The translations under genes and the position numbers were made by a program. Source: Bdellovibrionales bacterium (lineage in GTDB: Bacteria > Bdellovibrionota > Bdellovibrionia > Bdellovibrionales > UBA1609). From it: a stretch of DNA of 18,590 nt. Below, in pieces: positions 7,761 through 15,533 of the stretch; position 1 is the first letter of the stretch; each line of letters opens with the position of its first letter. The notes below the pieces were generated by a model. That model made no database searches. It saw only the letters and a program-made list of their open reading frames with translations, and was not told the DNA's origin. The stretch covers positions 1-18,590 of the forward strand of contig JAGRAG010000270.1 in NCBI GenBank assembly GCA_020435025.1, written 5' to 3'.

Positions 7761-10700
7761 ATGTCTTTTTCTAATTTCCTAAAACAAGGATTTTTTCTTC
7801 TTATAACTTTCGGGCTATCTTATAGTGTACAAGCACAACTGAATACACCTGATTATCCAGCAATTGATAACAACAGCCAGATACAAGGACTTGATTTTAA
7901 TGGAAATGTTAAGGGCGCCTTCATTCCAGGTCATCGTTCGACAAATGATGGCCGTGTTGCCCTCCCCGTTATCTGGGGAACTTATTTTTTCCTAAATGTC
8001 CCCGAAAGACTGCCGAACATTCCCTTTGTTAAAAACCCGGCAGGGACTGATATTATGGCTCGTAAAAATGGATCCATTAATAAGTTAAGTTTCAACGACA
8101 GAGACATTGTAAATCGTAGTTTTTCAGCTACTGGCAGCACAGGTCAAGCAGCTATTTGCGATGGCACCAGCCAATTTGCAGAAAACTCTTCTGATCCAAC
8201 AAGTCCTGTTGCCTGCGGCAACAATGACTGCTACCGATTCACCGTTGTCACTTCTTATACAGAAAATCGTAATCAAGACGTTTACGTCGAAATTTGGGGC
8301 CGAAAAGTCGAAGTTCAAGTTTCCAATCCGAAAACGGCCAATGCGCAACTAGCCAGTTTCAGATGGATCGGTGCTCCACAAAAAGGACTTACATTCACTT
8401 TAAAAAATGCAAAAGGAACCAAGTCTTCTATTTTTGCAGAACCTATGTTCACTGCTGACGGTCGTCTGCTTGTTTTTCGAATTGGAAAAAACAATATGAC
8501 GTGGGTGAACAACAGAACCGGGGCAACAATCACCGATACCTATAACTTGGTTTATTCCGTTGCCCCTGCGAACTCTGCAGCCTGTGACCTAACCAAGTTT
8601 CAAGCCATGGTTCCCTTCTCTCATGCTCCTTTTGACAATCGTATGAAGGGCCGCTACGGAGTGGCCGACTATCAATTTCGTGATCCTGAAGGAAAGTTAA
8701 TAGCCGATGGAGTAGACATTAAAGGAACTTATCCTTGGGTGGACCGCCGTGGTCACAACTTTATGTTTGAAACCATTGCTGAAAACCTACACAATACCCC
8801 TAAAGGTTCACCCTCTACACAGTACCCGACTCGCTGCGCGGACGGTACGACCACCGCTTGTGACCTCAAACCAACCGCTTCAGAAATCAACTCCAATGGA
8901 ACCGTTGAATGGAAAGGCACTAAAAGGGGTGTCACGATCGCCGGCCGATGGACTCGAGGGAAGTTAGTCCTCTTAGATGGATTGGTGAACAACACCGACT
9001 ATGCTTTAGGTTATGAAAAGGCCGCTCAACGGCAGATCCGTCTTTATAACGCAGGAACGGGCCCCAAAGGCAATGAGAGTGGTTGGGTCAACGCCGGTGT
9101 AGGACAGCATAACAACTTCCCAAAAGATGTTCGCGAACGACAAGGAATGGACGGAAACTTAAACCTTATCGACACTATGGAAAACTTATTTTCTTATAGA
9201 ACCTCTATGCGTTCTGTTTCTTCTCGTGACGTCGTTTGGTTGATTACCGGAGGACGAACAACCGCCGAAGTCGTCCTAGATGAATATATTGATAGTAGCG
9301 CCTATATCGTTTCAGAAATGACCGGCTCACAAAGTGACAATGGTGGCGGCATTATGTCATTTAATAATGGCTATCGTGCTAGTACGGGCCTTTTTGATGG
9401 TGAAGTCCGTGTACAAAACGCTGCGACCACTCTTGATTTTAAAATTCCCTCGTATGGAAGAGTCCTTGGTAAAGCCCGAATCGAACCCATCGCCATGGGT
9501 GGTGTCGAAGGGCGCGGTCTGTTTTTAGAACCGAACGATGCCATTCAATATAGCATTCCTCAAACAGTCAATCGGCCCAATTGGGTGATCTCTCTGTTTG
9601 TAGACCCGCGTTTTAATAATGACTCTACTTCTCGGAGATTGATCACTTATCCGGACAATACGACCGTTGATCTTATTGGTAGAAGTCGGATTGTTGTTAA
9701 AAAAGGTGGGCAAACAGTGAATGTATCTGTTCCTGGTGGAGCATTAAAAACCAAAGCTTGGAATCACATTGGATTTCTCATCGAAAATTCTGGCAGAAGA
9801 GTTTCTACTTATATCGATGGATATAGAGTCTCAGTTGCCAACCCCACGGTTTCGTTCTTTCTTATGAACGGATCAAACCTCACATTGGGAAAATCCGGGG
9901 CTAATGGCATTAGAGGATGGATTGATGAATTTAAAGTGTTAGCCCACGGTGGAAATCCAGAATACATGTGTAACATGGGTCGCGGCACCTTGCTTGGTTT
10001 AAGAAACTCGGCTCCTGCAGCACAGATAAATTTAGCCAAAAGCTACCCTACGGCTAGCCACAATCAAATCAGTGGCCTTCTGCCTACAGGACTGCAACAC
10101 CCTTACTATCTTTGCTTTAAAGACTATAGTGGAAATGACAATGCCCATTTCGCAAACCTTCCCGCCGCCTCTGAGCGGATTGGCCAACAACTTCACTTTC
10201 CCGAAGGACCATTAGTCTTTAGCAAGCCACGCCCCGGATCTACAAACAATGCGTTTTGTTTAACTTGCCATTCAAACTCCAACAAGACGGGCTTAGACTT
10301 AGAGGCTCTAAGGTTTAACGCCAATTTATCCATGGAACATGATCCCCGCCGCCAGCCCCTCCAACCGACTCGCCTCGTATTTGGGCGTGTTCCTGCTGGA
10401 TTTGTCGCTTTGGGGCCGTCCAGCAATCGAACCGCGCCTCTTGATGGTCTGTTGTTAGACGAATTTATTTACTCTTCTTCCGGAAGCAATGGTGGTGACG
10501 ACGGCACCAGTGATCCTCCCCCCAGCGATGGTGGTGGGAGCCCCCCTCCCTCTTCGGGATCCGGCACCATGGGAGACTTTGTATTTTTAGATGCCAACAA
10601 AAATGGAGTCTTTGATCCCGCTGAAAAAGGGTTAGCCAATGTCACTGTTCGCCTTCAGGATTGTGATGCAGGGAATGCCACTGTTGCCAATACAGCCACT

Positions 10701-11273
10701 GATGGAAACGGAAACTTTTTATTTAGTAATGTTCCTGTAGGTAATTTTCGTTTACTTTATGTCAAGCCCAGCGGATACAACTACACAACTCTTCGGACAG
10801 GATCTGACTACAGAGTTGATAGTGACGCCGACCCTAGCAGTGGCGGAGCAACAGCCTGCCTTTCTATGGCTGCTGGTCAATCACGAAGAGCGATTGACGC
10901 CGGATTTATATCCTCCACAACCGTAGGAAGCACCACTCTTGGCGACCGCGTTTGGAGAGATCAAAACGGAAATGGCATTCAAGATAACTGGGAACAAGGA
11001 ATTTCTGGTATTGCTGTACGCCTCGTTGACTGCAATACGAACAGCATTTCTCAAAGAGTTGATACCGACTCTGATGGAGAGTACTTATTTAAAAGTGTTA
11101 CCGAAGGAAGATATAAAATACGCTTCGCAAAACCAGCCAATCTGACTTTCACATCTCTTCGTGCGGGCTCTGACAACACCAAAGATAGTGACGTGAAGGC
11201 AAATGGAGAGACCAATTGCTATAATGTTGGGTCAGACCAAAACCGTAGAGCTATTGATGCGGGACTGAAATGA
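7761..11273 (+). CDS. large exported protein: LamG-like, CxxCH haem motif, two SdrD B-like domains
   Basis: The protein has 1170 residues and a Sec signal peptide (cleavage near VQA, residue 25). Residues 26-590 are unassigned. A LamG/concanavalin-like domain spans about 600-727, ending in the typical GWIDEFKVL (719-727). It is followed by a region with CLTCH at 833-837, the CxxCH covalent c-haem attachment motif. Residues 905-935 are a Ser/Gly/Asp/Pro linker. Two SdrD B-like repeats follow (about 936-1048 and 1056-1168). Each has a Ca-binding-like DxNxNGxxD (944-952, 1067-1075), a Cys pair (C968/C1033, C1091/C1153) that may form a disulfide, and the ending RRAIDAG. No LPXTG, anchor or autotransporter domain is visible. 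The protein is probably periplasmic, surface-exposed or released, and the repeats are typical of adhesins. AAGGGG six bases upstream supports the ATG. It stands alone between two long inverted repeats. Confidence 0.85.
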   Translation: MSFSNFLKQGFFLLITFGLSYSVQAQLNTPDYPAIDNNSQIQGLDFNGNVKGAFIPGHRSTNDGRVALPVIWGTYFFLNVPERLPNIPFVKNPAGTDIMARKNGSINKLSFNDRDIVNRSFSATGSTGQAAICDGTSQFAENSSDPTSPVACGNNDCYRFTVVTSYTENRNQDVYVEIWGRKVEVQVSNPKTANAQLASFRWIGAPQKGLTFTLKNAKGTKSSIFAEPMFTADGRLLVFRIGKNNMTWVNNRTGATITDTYNLVYSVAPANSAACDLTKFQAMVPFSHAPFDNRMKGRYGVADYQFRDPEGKLIADGVDIKGTYPWVDRRGHNFMFETIAENLHNTPKGSPSTQYPTRCADGTTTACDLKPTASEINSNGTVEWKGTKRGVTIAGRWTRGKLVLLDGLVNNTDYALGYEKAAQRQIRLYNAGTGPKGNESGWVNAGVGQHNNFPKDVRERQGMDGNLNLIDTMENLFSYRTSMRSVSSRDVVWLITGGRTTAEVVLDEYIDSSAYIVSEMTGSQSDNGGGIMSFNNGYRASTGLFDGEVRVQNAATTLDFKIPSYGRVLGKARIEPIAMGGVEGRGLFLEPNDAIQYSIPQTVNRPNWVISLFVDPRFNNDSTSRRLITYPDNTTVDLIGRSRIVVKKGGQTVNVSVPGGALKTKAWNHIGFLIENSGRRVSTYIDGYRVSVANPTVSFFLMNGSNLTLGKSGANGIRGWIDEFKVLAHGGNPEYMCNMGRGTLLGLRNSAPAAQINLAKSYPTASHNQISGLLPTGLQHPYYLCFKDYSGNDNAHFANLPAASERIGQQLHFPEGPLVFSKPRPGSTNNAFCLTCHSNSNKTGLDLEALRFNANLSMEHDPRRQPLQPTRLVFGRVPAGFVALGPSSNRTAPLDGLLLDEFIYSSSGSNGGDDGTSDPPPSDGGGSPPPSSGSGTMGDFVFLDANKNGVFDPAEKGLANVTVRLQDCDAGNATVANTATDGNGNFLFSNVPVGNFRLLYVKPSGYNYTTLRTGSDYRVDSDADPSSGGATACLSMAAGQSRRAIDAGFISSTTVGSTTLGDRVWRDQNGNGIQDNWEQGISGIAVRLVDCNTNSISQRVDTDSDGEYLFKSVTEGRYKIRFAKPANLTFTSLRAGSDNTKDSDVKANGETNCYNVGSDQNRRAIDAGLK

Positions 11274-11599
11274 TCTCGCTTCAAAATGGAGGCCGTCGCC
11301 AAATGGTCAGATTTGGAAATAAAATATTTCAGATCGAAGGAGGCGTATATAAAATACGTTGAGTGAGAGCTGAAGTATTTTATTTTCAAATATAGCCGTT
11401 TGGCGACAGCCTAATAAGTTATGATTTGCTAGACCTCCTAGGCTAAATATTTTTGTCCTTGGCTCCAGTTCTTCTTCGAAGAGTTTATCGACAAAGGTTC
11501 AGAATGAGATCTGCTGAGCTTTCGGACCTAATCAACTGACCTGGTTCAGAGTAAAATATTGAGCATGTATAAAGTCGTCTCAGAAGAGCAAAATTCAGT
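11274..11599. other. 326-base intergenic region with a long inverted repeat
   Basis: No gene was found. The first half is the 121-base inverted repeat at 11291-11411. The second half holds only a 10-base palindrome TCTTCGAAGA (about 11472-11481) and a TAAAAT (11552-11557) without a good -35 partner. A promoter for the following gene is expected here but cannot be placed. Confidence 0.5.
11291..11411. repeat. long imperfect inverted repeat (45-bp arms)
   Basis: The left arm 11291-11335 pairs with the right arm 11367-11411 over 45 positions: 37 Watson-Crick, four G:T and four mismatches (11294/11408, 11308/11394, 11310/11392, 11333/11369). The inner part of the stem is A/T-rich and the outer part G/C-rich (GTCGCCAAA facing TTTGGCGAC). 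The 31-base centre carries another hairpin, CGTAT (11344-11348) with ATACG (11354-11358). It starts 17 bases after the stop codon at 11273, and no T-run follows. It resembles the 7316-7463 element in design but not in sequence. It may be a transcript end, an RNase III substrate or a miniature mobile element. Confidence 0.8.
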
Positions 11600-12463
11600 A
11601 TGACAGAAGGTCGCCAGTGCCCTGTTTGTGGCAACATCGGTAAGCTCCGCTCCATCAATGCGGGAATGAAACTCGCTTTGCAGCAGGCTGGCGGAGAAGC
11701 GGACATTCCTCCTGAGGCGTGTATGGATTGCTACGATGATCTCAACAGTCGCGTCTCTCATGGGGCCAAGCTACGAGCTGAGATTGTTCAAAAGCAAAAA
11801 AACAAAGAAGCCATGTGGAAAAGTCGGGTGAAACTTGTGAAAAAGGCTCGGATTCTCATGGGCCAAAAAGCATTTGTTGAAGCAGCCAATCACTACGAAA
11901 AGTATCTTCGTGTTTTAGAGGTCGCTCATGACTTGCAAAAGGGCGGGCTCAATCCTGAAGTCTTTAGCAAATCCAAAAAATCGAAAGAACTGACCGTTGT
12001 GACCTCGACGTATTGGGATCTTTTCCGAATTTATGACCGGAGCCCACGCACTGTGGATAAAATGCGCAGTACAGGTAAAAAACTAGCTCAGTTTGTGCGA
12101 TACAGTTCTATTTATCCCGACATCATGAAAAAGGCCGATAGTTTCCAAAGAACGGCTAAACACAAAAACATCGTCAAAGATTTCATTAAAGACGCTGGAG
12201 GAAAAAAGGGGGGCTGTTATATTGCCACGAGCTGTTTTGATGACCCTTTTTGTTGGCAAATCAGTGTGCTCCGCCTATTTCGGGACCGAATTTTAAAAAA
12301 GTCCTCTTGGGGGCGATGGTTCATCTACTACTACTACCGGACATCTCCGGCCATCGTTCAATGGGTCAGTGACAAACCAAAAATTCGACTAATTCTATCC
12401 CAGGTTATTGGCTTTCTCGTAAAGTTGGCCAGTTTGAGCTTGAAAAGAACGTCGGGTTCGTAG
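11600..12463 (+). CDS. CFI-box C-terminal domain protein with N-terminal zinc ribbon
   Basis: The protein has 287 residues. Its N-terminus has two Cys pairs, CPVC (C7/C10) and CMDC (C41/C44), as in a zinc ribbon. Residues 55-110 are a charged, probably helical stretch with a TPR-like look (ARILMGQKAFVEAANHYEKY). The C-terminus matches the 'CFI-box' module: GCYIAT (205-210), VLRLFRDRIL (223-232), G238, YYYYRTSP (243-250). The canonical form is CFIATAAYGS...LRxFRD...YYxxSP; here AAYGS is replaced by SCFDD, with extra Cys at 212 and 218. The module's function is not established to my knowledge. A hydrophobic tail (264-280) could touch a membrane, and there is no signal peptide. The ATG at 11600 follows a weak AGAAGAG. 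The next gene starts 11 bases after the stop, so the two are probably co-transcribed. Confidence 0.75.
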   Translation: MTEGRQCPVCGNIGKLRSINAGMKLALQQAGGEADIPPEACMDCYDDLNSRVSHGAKLRAEIVQKQKNKEAMWKSRVKLVKKARILMGQKAFVEAANHYEKYLRVLEVAHDLQKGGLNPEVFSKSKKSKELTVVTSTYWDLFRIYDRSPRTVDKMRSTGKKLAQFVRYSSIYPDIMKKADSFQRTAKHKNIVKDFIKDAGGKKGGCYIATSCFDDPFCWQISVLRLFRDRILKKSSWGRWFIYYYYRTSPAIVQWVSDKPKIRLILSQVIGFLVKLASLSLKRTSGS

Positions 12464-12474
12464 ATCGTAATGGC

Positions 12475-13710
12475 ATGACAAATGCTGACGACCACACCAT
12501 CAAAAAAAGTGCACGAAAAAATCAATACGACGCCATCATTATGGGTGCAAACCTTGTCGGTTTAACCTTGGCCCATGAATTGACTCGAAGAGGCAAAAAA
12601 ATACTGCTTTTAGATTCAAAAGATGTCGTAGGTGGGCATTTAGCGCCTGTGGAAACAGAAAAAGGCCGCATGCCAAGCCACCTCAGCTTTGTTCCTCAAA
12701 ACGAAGAGTCGCGTAAACTTCTGACTCGGTTCGGGCATTTAATTGGTCAGGATTTGATCGTTTCCACTTATCATCATGAGCCTAAAACTTTTTCTGAAGG
12801 CCACCTTCATCGATTTTTAGGCTTTGGCAACAGACCTGGTCACTCGCTAAATGAACTTTCCTACTACAACACTTCGGATGCCTTTGAATTGGCACGGACC
12901 CCCTCGCAATGGATTGAAAGACTCGAACAACTCTATACTGGAGAGTTGTTATTAAGAAGTGAAGTAACTGATCTTATTATTGAAAATGAAAACATCAAAG
13001 AAGTCATTGTCAACGGCTCTAAGGCCTACTTCGCCGAGGAGTACATCTTTTGCCTTTCTCCAAAAGAGCTTCTCAACCTTGTAATTCCCTTTGAAAGCAT
13101 CACCCCAAAAATTCGCCACAAAATAAGTAAAGCTCAGGTATGGACACAAATTTCTTTGCACTATACCCACTCAGAAGTGATCACCGAGGACACGAATTTA
13201 CACTTTCTTATGAGTAACAAACCGGACAATGACCCCTGTGTCGGACGTTTTTTCGCTCCGCATCTTAACGAATCAATCCCCTGCCAAGACTCTCTTTGGG
13301 TAGCCTATATGCCATCTGAGATGGCTGAAGACGATGACCAGATTGGAAATTTTATTCACTATATGAAAAAGCAAATCAAACGGGCCTACCCTAATCTGTT
13401 CGAACAGATCGCCAATGAAAAAATAACCGTTCATCGCGACAGCCATGGAGAATTATCCTTAAATTTAAAACACTTAGCGCGCCTGCCAAAGATTAAAAAC
13501 TTTGTATTAGCCTCACCGTTTTTGATCCATGAAAGAAATTTGCCGGGGCAACTGGCCGTAGCAGAACAGCTTTTAGCCGAGATCTGGCCCAGCACCGACG
13601 GTGGTGAAGCCATTCCTCAATACTCCGATGCTTCGCCAACATCTAATGGACCAGAGGTGGCTTTTGTGGGCACTCGGACTGAGGATCAAAATCCCCCTCT
13701 TGAAAATTAA
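12475..13710 (+). CDS. FAD/NAD(P)-binding oxidoreductase-like protein (amine oxidase/phytoene desaturase-like)
   Basis: The protein has 411 residues. An N-terminal Rossmann unit is visible: a hydrophobic strand YDAIIMG (18-24), the loop GANLVG (24-29), helix LTLAHELTRRG (30-40), strand KILLLD (42-47) and a following VVGGHLAP (51-58). This is the layout of flavin amine-oxidase/protoporphyrinogen-oxidase-type enzymes, where FAD is held by GxGxxG and a later GG. The middle Gly of GxGxxG is Asn26 here. The C-terminal FAD segment (about 365-390, FVLASPF...LPGQLAVAEQLL) is present, but the usual GD pair is not evident. The last 35 residues are polar and probably disordered. Substrate unknown. There is no clear Shine-Dalgarno sequence, and a three-codon frame (ATG GCA TGA, 12470-12478) overlaps the start. 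Confidence 0.7.
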   Translation: MTNADDHTIKKSARKNQYDAIIMGANLVGLTLAHELTRRGKKILLLDSKDVVGGHLAPVETEKGRMPSHLSFVPQNEESRKLLTRFGHLIGQDLIVSTYHHEPKTFSEGHLHRFLGFGNRPGHSLNELSYYNTSDAFELARTPSQWIERLEQLYTGELLLRSEVTDLIIENENIKEVIVNGSKAYFAEEYIFCLSPKELLNLVIPFESITPKIRHKISKAQVWTQISLHYTHSEVITEDTNLHFLMSNKPDNDPCVGRFFAPHLNESIPCQDSLWVAYMPSEMAEDDDQIGNFIHYMKKQIKRAYPNLFEQIANEKITVHRDSHGELSLNLKHLARLPKIKNFVLASPFLIHERNLPGQLAVAEQLLAEIWPSTDGGEAIPQYSDASPTSNGPEVAFVGTRTEDQNPPLEN

Positions 13711-13719
13711 TAATTTATA

Positions 13720-13748
13720 GCTGTCGCCCCAGTTTTCTTTTGGACAGC
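13720..13748 (+). terminator. weak hairpin after the oxidoreductase gene
   Basis: GCTGTC (13720-13725) pairs with GACAGC (13743-13748) around a 17-base loop containing T-rich sequence. No T-run follows, so termination here is doubtful. It could instead be a site upstream of the rpsB promoter. Confidence 0.25.
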
Positions 13749-13756
13749 ACTAACGC

Positions 13757-13784
13757 TTTGTGATAACTCTCAGCCACTTATAAA
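13757..13784 (+). promoter_or_regulatory. probable rpsB promoter
   Basis: TTTGTG (13757-13762) and TATAAA (13779-13784) are 16 bases apart, as in a house-keeping promoter. The expected start near 13791 falls just before the first helix of the leader, which supports the call. The -35 box is a modest match. Confidence 0.45.
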
Positions 13785-13790
13785 CAACAC

Positions 13791-13866
13791 ACTTTTTGGG
13801 CTTTCTGGTCCTTTTCGTTATGAAAGGGTATCTCCCAAAAAGGCGGCTTAACCAGAGAGGTAAAAT
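13791..13866 (+). promoter_or_regulatory. rpsB leader with two interleaved helices covering the Shine-Dalgarno sequence
   Basis: Helix 1: CTTTTTGGG (13792-13800) is the exact complement of CCCAAAAAG (13834-13842). Helix 2: CTTTCTGGT (13801-13809) pairs with ACCAGAGAG (13851-13859) over nine pairs with one G:T. A small hairpin, CCTTTT (13810-13815) with GAAAGG (13822-13827), sits between them. The helices interleave, so they form either a pseudoknot or two alternative folds. The 3' strand of helix 2 contains the Shine-Dalgarno sequence AGAGAGG (13854-13860), so that fold should block rpsB translation. S2 is known to repress its own rpsB-tsf operon through the leader in E. coli; a similar role here is inferred. 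Confidence 0.55.
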
Positions 13867-14787
13867 ATGGCCAATGTTACAATGAAAGAAATGCTCGATG
13901 CGGGCGTCCACTTTGGACACCAAACCCAAAGATGGAATCCAAAGATGAAACCCTATGTGTTTACTGCACGAGGGGGTATTCACATCATAGATCTTCAAAA
14001 GTCAGTTGATCGTGCAAAAACAGCTGCTGATTTCGTAAGAACCATCGGTGAGCGCGGTGGACGATTGATTTTTGTGGGAACAAAAAAACAAGCCATGGAA
14101 CCCATTAAATCCGCTGCTGAACGATCTGGACAATACTACGTTACAAAAAGATGGCTCGGTGGAATGCTGACGAATTTTTCAACGATCGTGGCCTCCATTA
14201 AAAAACTTAAAAAAATTGAAGCCCAAAGAGCCAACGGTGAACTCAATCTTTACTCTAAAAAAGAACGTGCTCAAATTGAAAAACAGTATCTTAGTTTATC
14301 TGAGTACCTCAACGGTATCGCAGAAATGACAGATGCTCCTGCTTGTATGTTTGTTGTCGATATTAACAAAGAACATATTGCGGTTGCTGAAGCAAAACGC
14401 CTTGGTATCCCTGTTGTCGCTATTGTCGATACAAATGTAGATCCAGAAGCCGTTGATTTTCCAATCCCAGGAAACGACGATGCGATTCGTTCTATTAAAC
14501 TATTTGCCGATATGGTTGCCGATGCCTACATCGAGGGTTATGACATCTGGAAATCTCAAGCGGGTGCACGCGCAGAAGCTATGGAAGCTAAAAAAGCTGA
14601 GGCACTTGCTGTCGCTGCTGCCGAAGAAAAAGAGAAAAAGAAAAAAGGTGATGGACCTAGCGTAGTGACTGTTTCTAAAGGTCGTCGTCTCGTTGCCGCG
14701 GGAACTGGTGAAGAAAAAGAAATCGAGATGGAGCTAGAGGCAGAACAAAACGCCACTCCAGAGGAAGAGCCAGAAACTGAAGAGTAA
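13867..14787 (+). CDS. rpsB: 30S ribosomal protein S2
   Basis: S2 is a late-assembling small-subunit protein that holds S1 on the ribosome. The N-terminus MANVTMKEMLDAGVHFGHQT and segments RWNPKMKPY (22-30), GGIHIIDL (36-43), VGTKKQA (70-76), RWLGGMLTN (95-103) and VVAIVDTN (183-190) are typical S2. The folded core ends near residue 228. Residues 229-306 are an extra Ala/Lys/Glu-rich tail ending in a run of acidic residues, so the protein is longer than the usual 240-260 residues. The Shine-Dalgarno sequence AGAGAGG lies six bases before the ATG. It is the first gene of the translation and lipid cluster and is preceded by a structured leader. A terminator-like hairpin follows. Confidence 0.97.
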   Translation: MANVTMKEMLDAGVHFGHQTQRWNPKMKPYVFTARGGIHIIDLQKSVDRAKTAADFVRTIGERGGRLIFVGTKKQAMEPIKSAAERSGQYYVTKRWLGGMLTNFSTIVASIKKLKKIEAQRANGELNLYSKKERAQIEKQYLSLSEYLNGIAEMTDAPACMFVVDINKEHIAVAEAKRLGIPVVAIVDTNVDPEAVDFPIPGNDDAIRSIKLFADMVADAYIEGYDIWKSQAGARAEAMEAKKAEALAVAAAEEKEKKKKGDGPSVVTVSKGRRLVAAGTGEEKEIEMELEAEQNATPEEEPETEE

Positions 14788-14832
14788 GCTCTTTATTGAA
14801 TCAATAACTTTAGTGATTTTCAATTTTATGGT

Positions 14833-14856
14833 GGAGAGCTCTGACTCTCCCTTTTT
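14833..14856 (+). terminator. terminator-like hairpin between rpsB and tsf
   Basis: GGAGAG (14833-14838), loop CTCTGA, CTCTCC (14845-14850), then CTTTTT (14851-14856). The stem is a perfect six-base match with a five-T run, as in a Rho-independent terminator. Because tsf follows at 14881 without an obvious promoter of its own, it probably works as an attenuator that lowers tsf expression relative to rpsB. Confidence 0.6.
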
Positions 14857-14880
14857 CAAAAGAATACAGAGGTAAAAATA

Positions 14881-15531
14881 ATGGCAATTACTGCAGGATT
14901 AGTTAAAGAATTAAGAGAAAAAACCGGCGCAGGAATGATGGACTGTAAAAAAGCTCTCGCTGAAAACGGTGGTGATCTAGAAAAAGCAAGTGATTGGTTG
15001 CGAGCTAAGGGAATTGCAAAGGCTGCTAAAAAAGCGGGCCGTGTCGCAGCTGAAGGACTTGTTTCTTCCTACATTCATGGTGGTGGTCGCGTTGGTGTTC
15101 TTGTGGAAGTGAACTCCGAGACTGATTTCGTAGCTAGAAATGAATCTTTCCAAGCTTTCGTAGCAGACATCGCAATGCATATCGCAGCTATGGCTCCTCA
15201 ATTTGTAAACGTCGACGAAATCCCCGCTGATGTTCGCGATAAAGAAAAAGCTGTTCTTAAAGCCAAAGCTTTAGAAGAAGGTAAAAAAGAAGAATTTTTA
15301 GATAAAATCCTTGATGGACAACTTCAAAAATGGGCTGCAAGCCTGTGCCTAATGGATCAAAAATATGTGAAAAACCCTGACATAACTGTTGAGCAATATT
15401 TGAAAGAAACTATTGCTAGCATCGGCGAAAACTTAGTGATTCGTAGATTTGTTCGCTTTGAATTAGGAGAAGGAATCGAGAAAAAGCAGGAAGATTTTGC
15501 TGCTGAAGTTGCCTCACAAATGAAGGGGTAA
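14881..15531 (+). CDS. tsf: translation elongation factor Ts
   Basis: EF-Ts is the nucleotide exchange factor that releases GDP from EF-Tu. The protein has 216 residues, the short form found outside gamma-proteobacteria. The N-terminal UBA-like domain (LVKELREKTGAGMMDCKKAL, 7-26) contacts EF-Tu, and the conserved TDFVARN (81-87) carries the Asp-Phe that displaces the Mg of EF-Tu. The central and C-terminal parts are continuous with no break. The ribosome site AGAGGTAAAAT repeats the one before rpsB. Its stop codon is two bases from the start of pyrH, so the two are translationally linked. Expression is probably by readthrough of the hairpin upstream. Confidence 0.97.
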   Translation: MAITAGLVKELREKTGAGMMDCKKALAENGGDLEKASDWLRAKGIAKAAKKAGRVAAEGLVSSYIHGGGRVGVLVEVNSETDFVARNESFQAFVADIAMHIAAMAPQFVNVDEIPADVRDKEKAVLKAKALEEGKKEEFLDKILDGQLQKWAASLCLMDQKYVKNPDITVEQYLKETIASIGENLVIRRFVRFELGEGIEKKQEDFAAEVASQMKG

Positions 15532-15533
15532 AT

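Noticed and set aside
10497..10565. Pro/Gly/Ser-rich stretch as a possible tandem DNA repeat
   Set aside because: It is a low-complexity protein linker with no regular DNA repeat unit.
11291..11411. Insertion sequence with terminal inverted repeats
   Set aside because: The interior is only 31 bases, with no transposase and no visible target duplication; at most a non-autonomous remnant.
12470..12478. Three-codon upstream frame ATG GCA TGA overlapping the oxidoreductase start
   Set aside because: It could be a coupling device, but with no ribosome site and such short length it is indistinguishable from chance.
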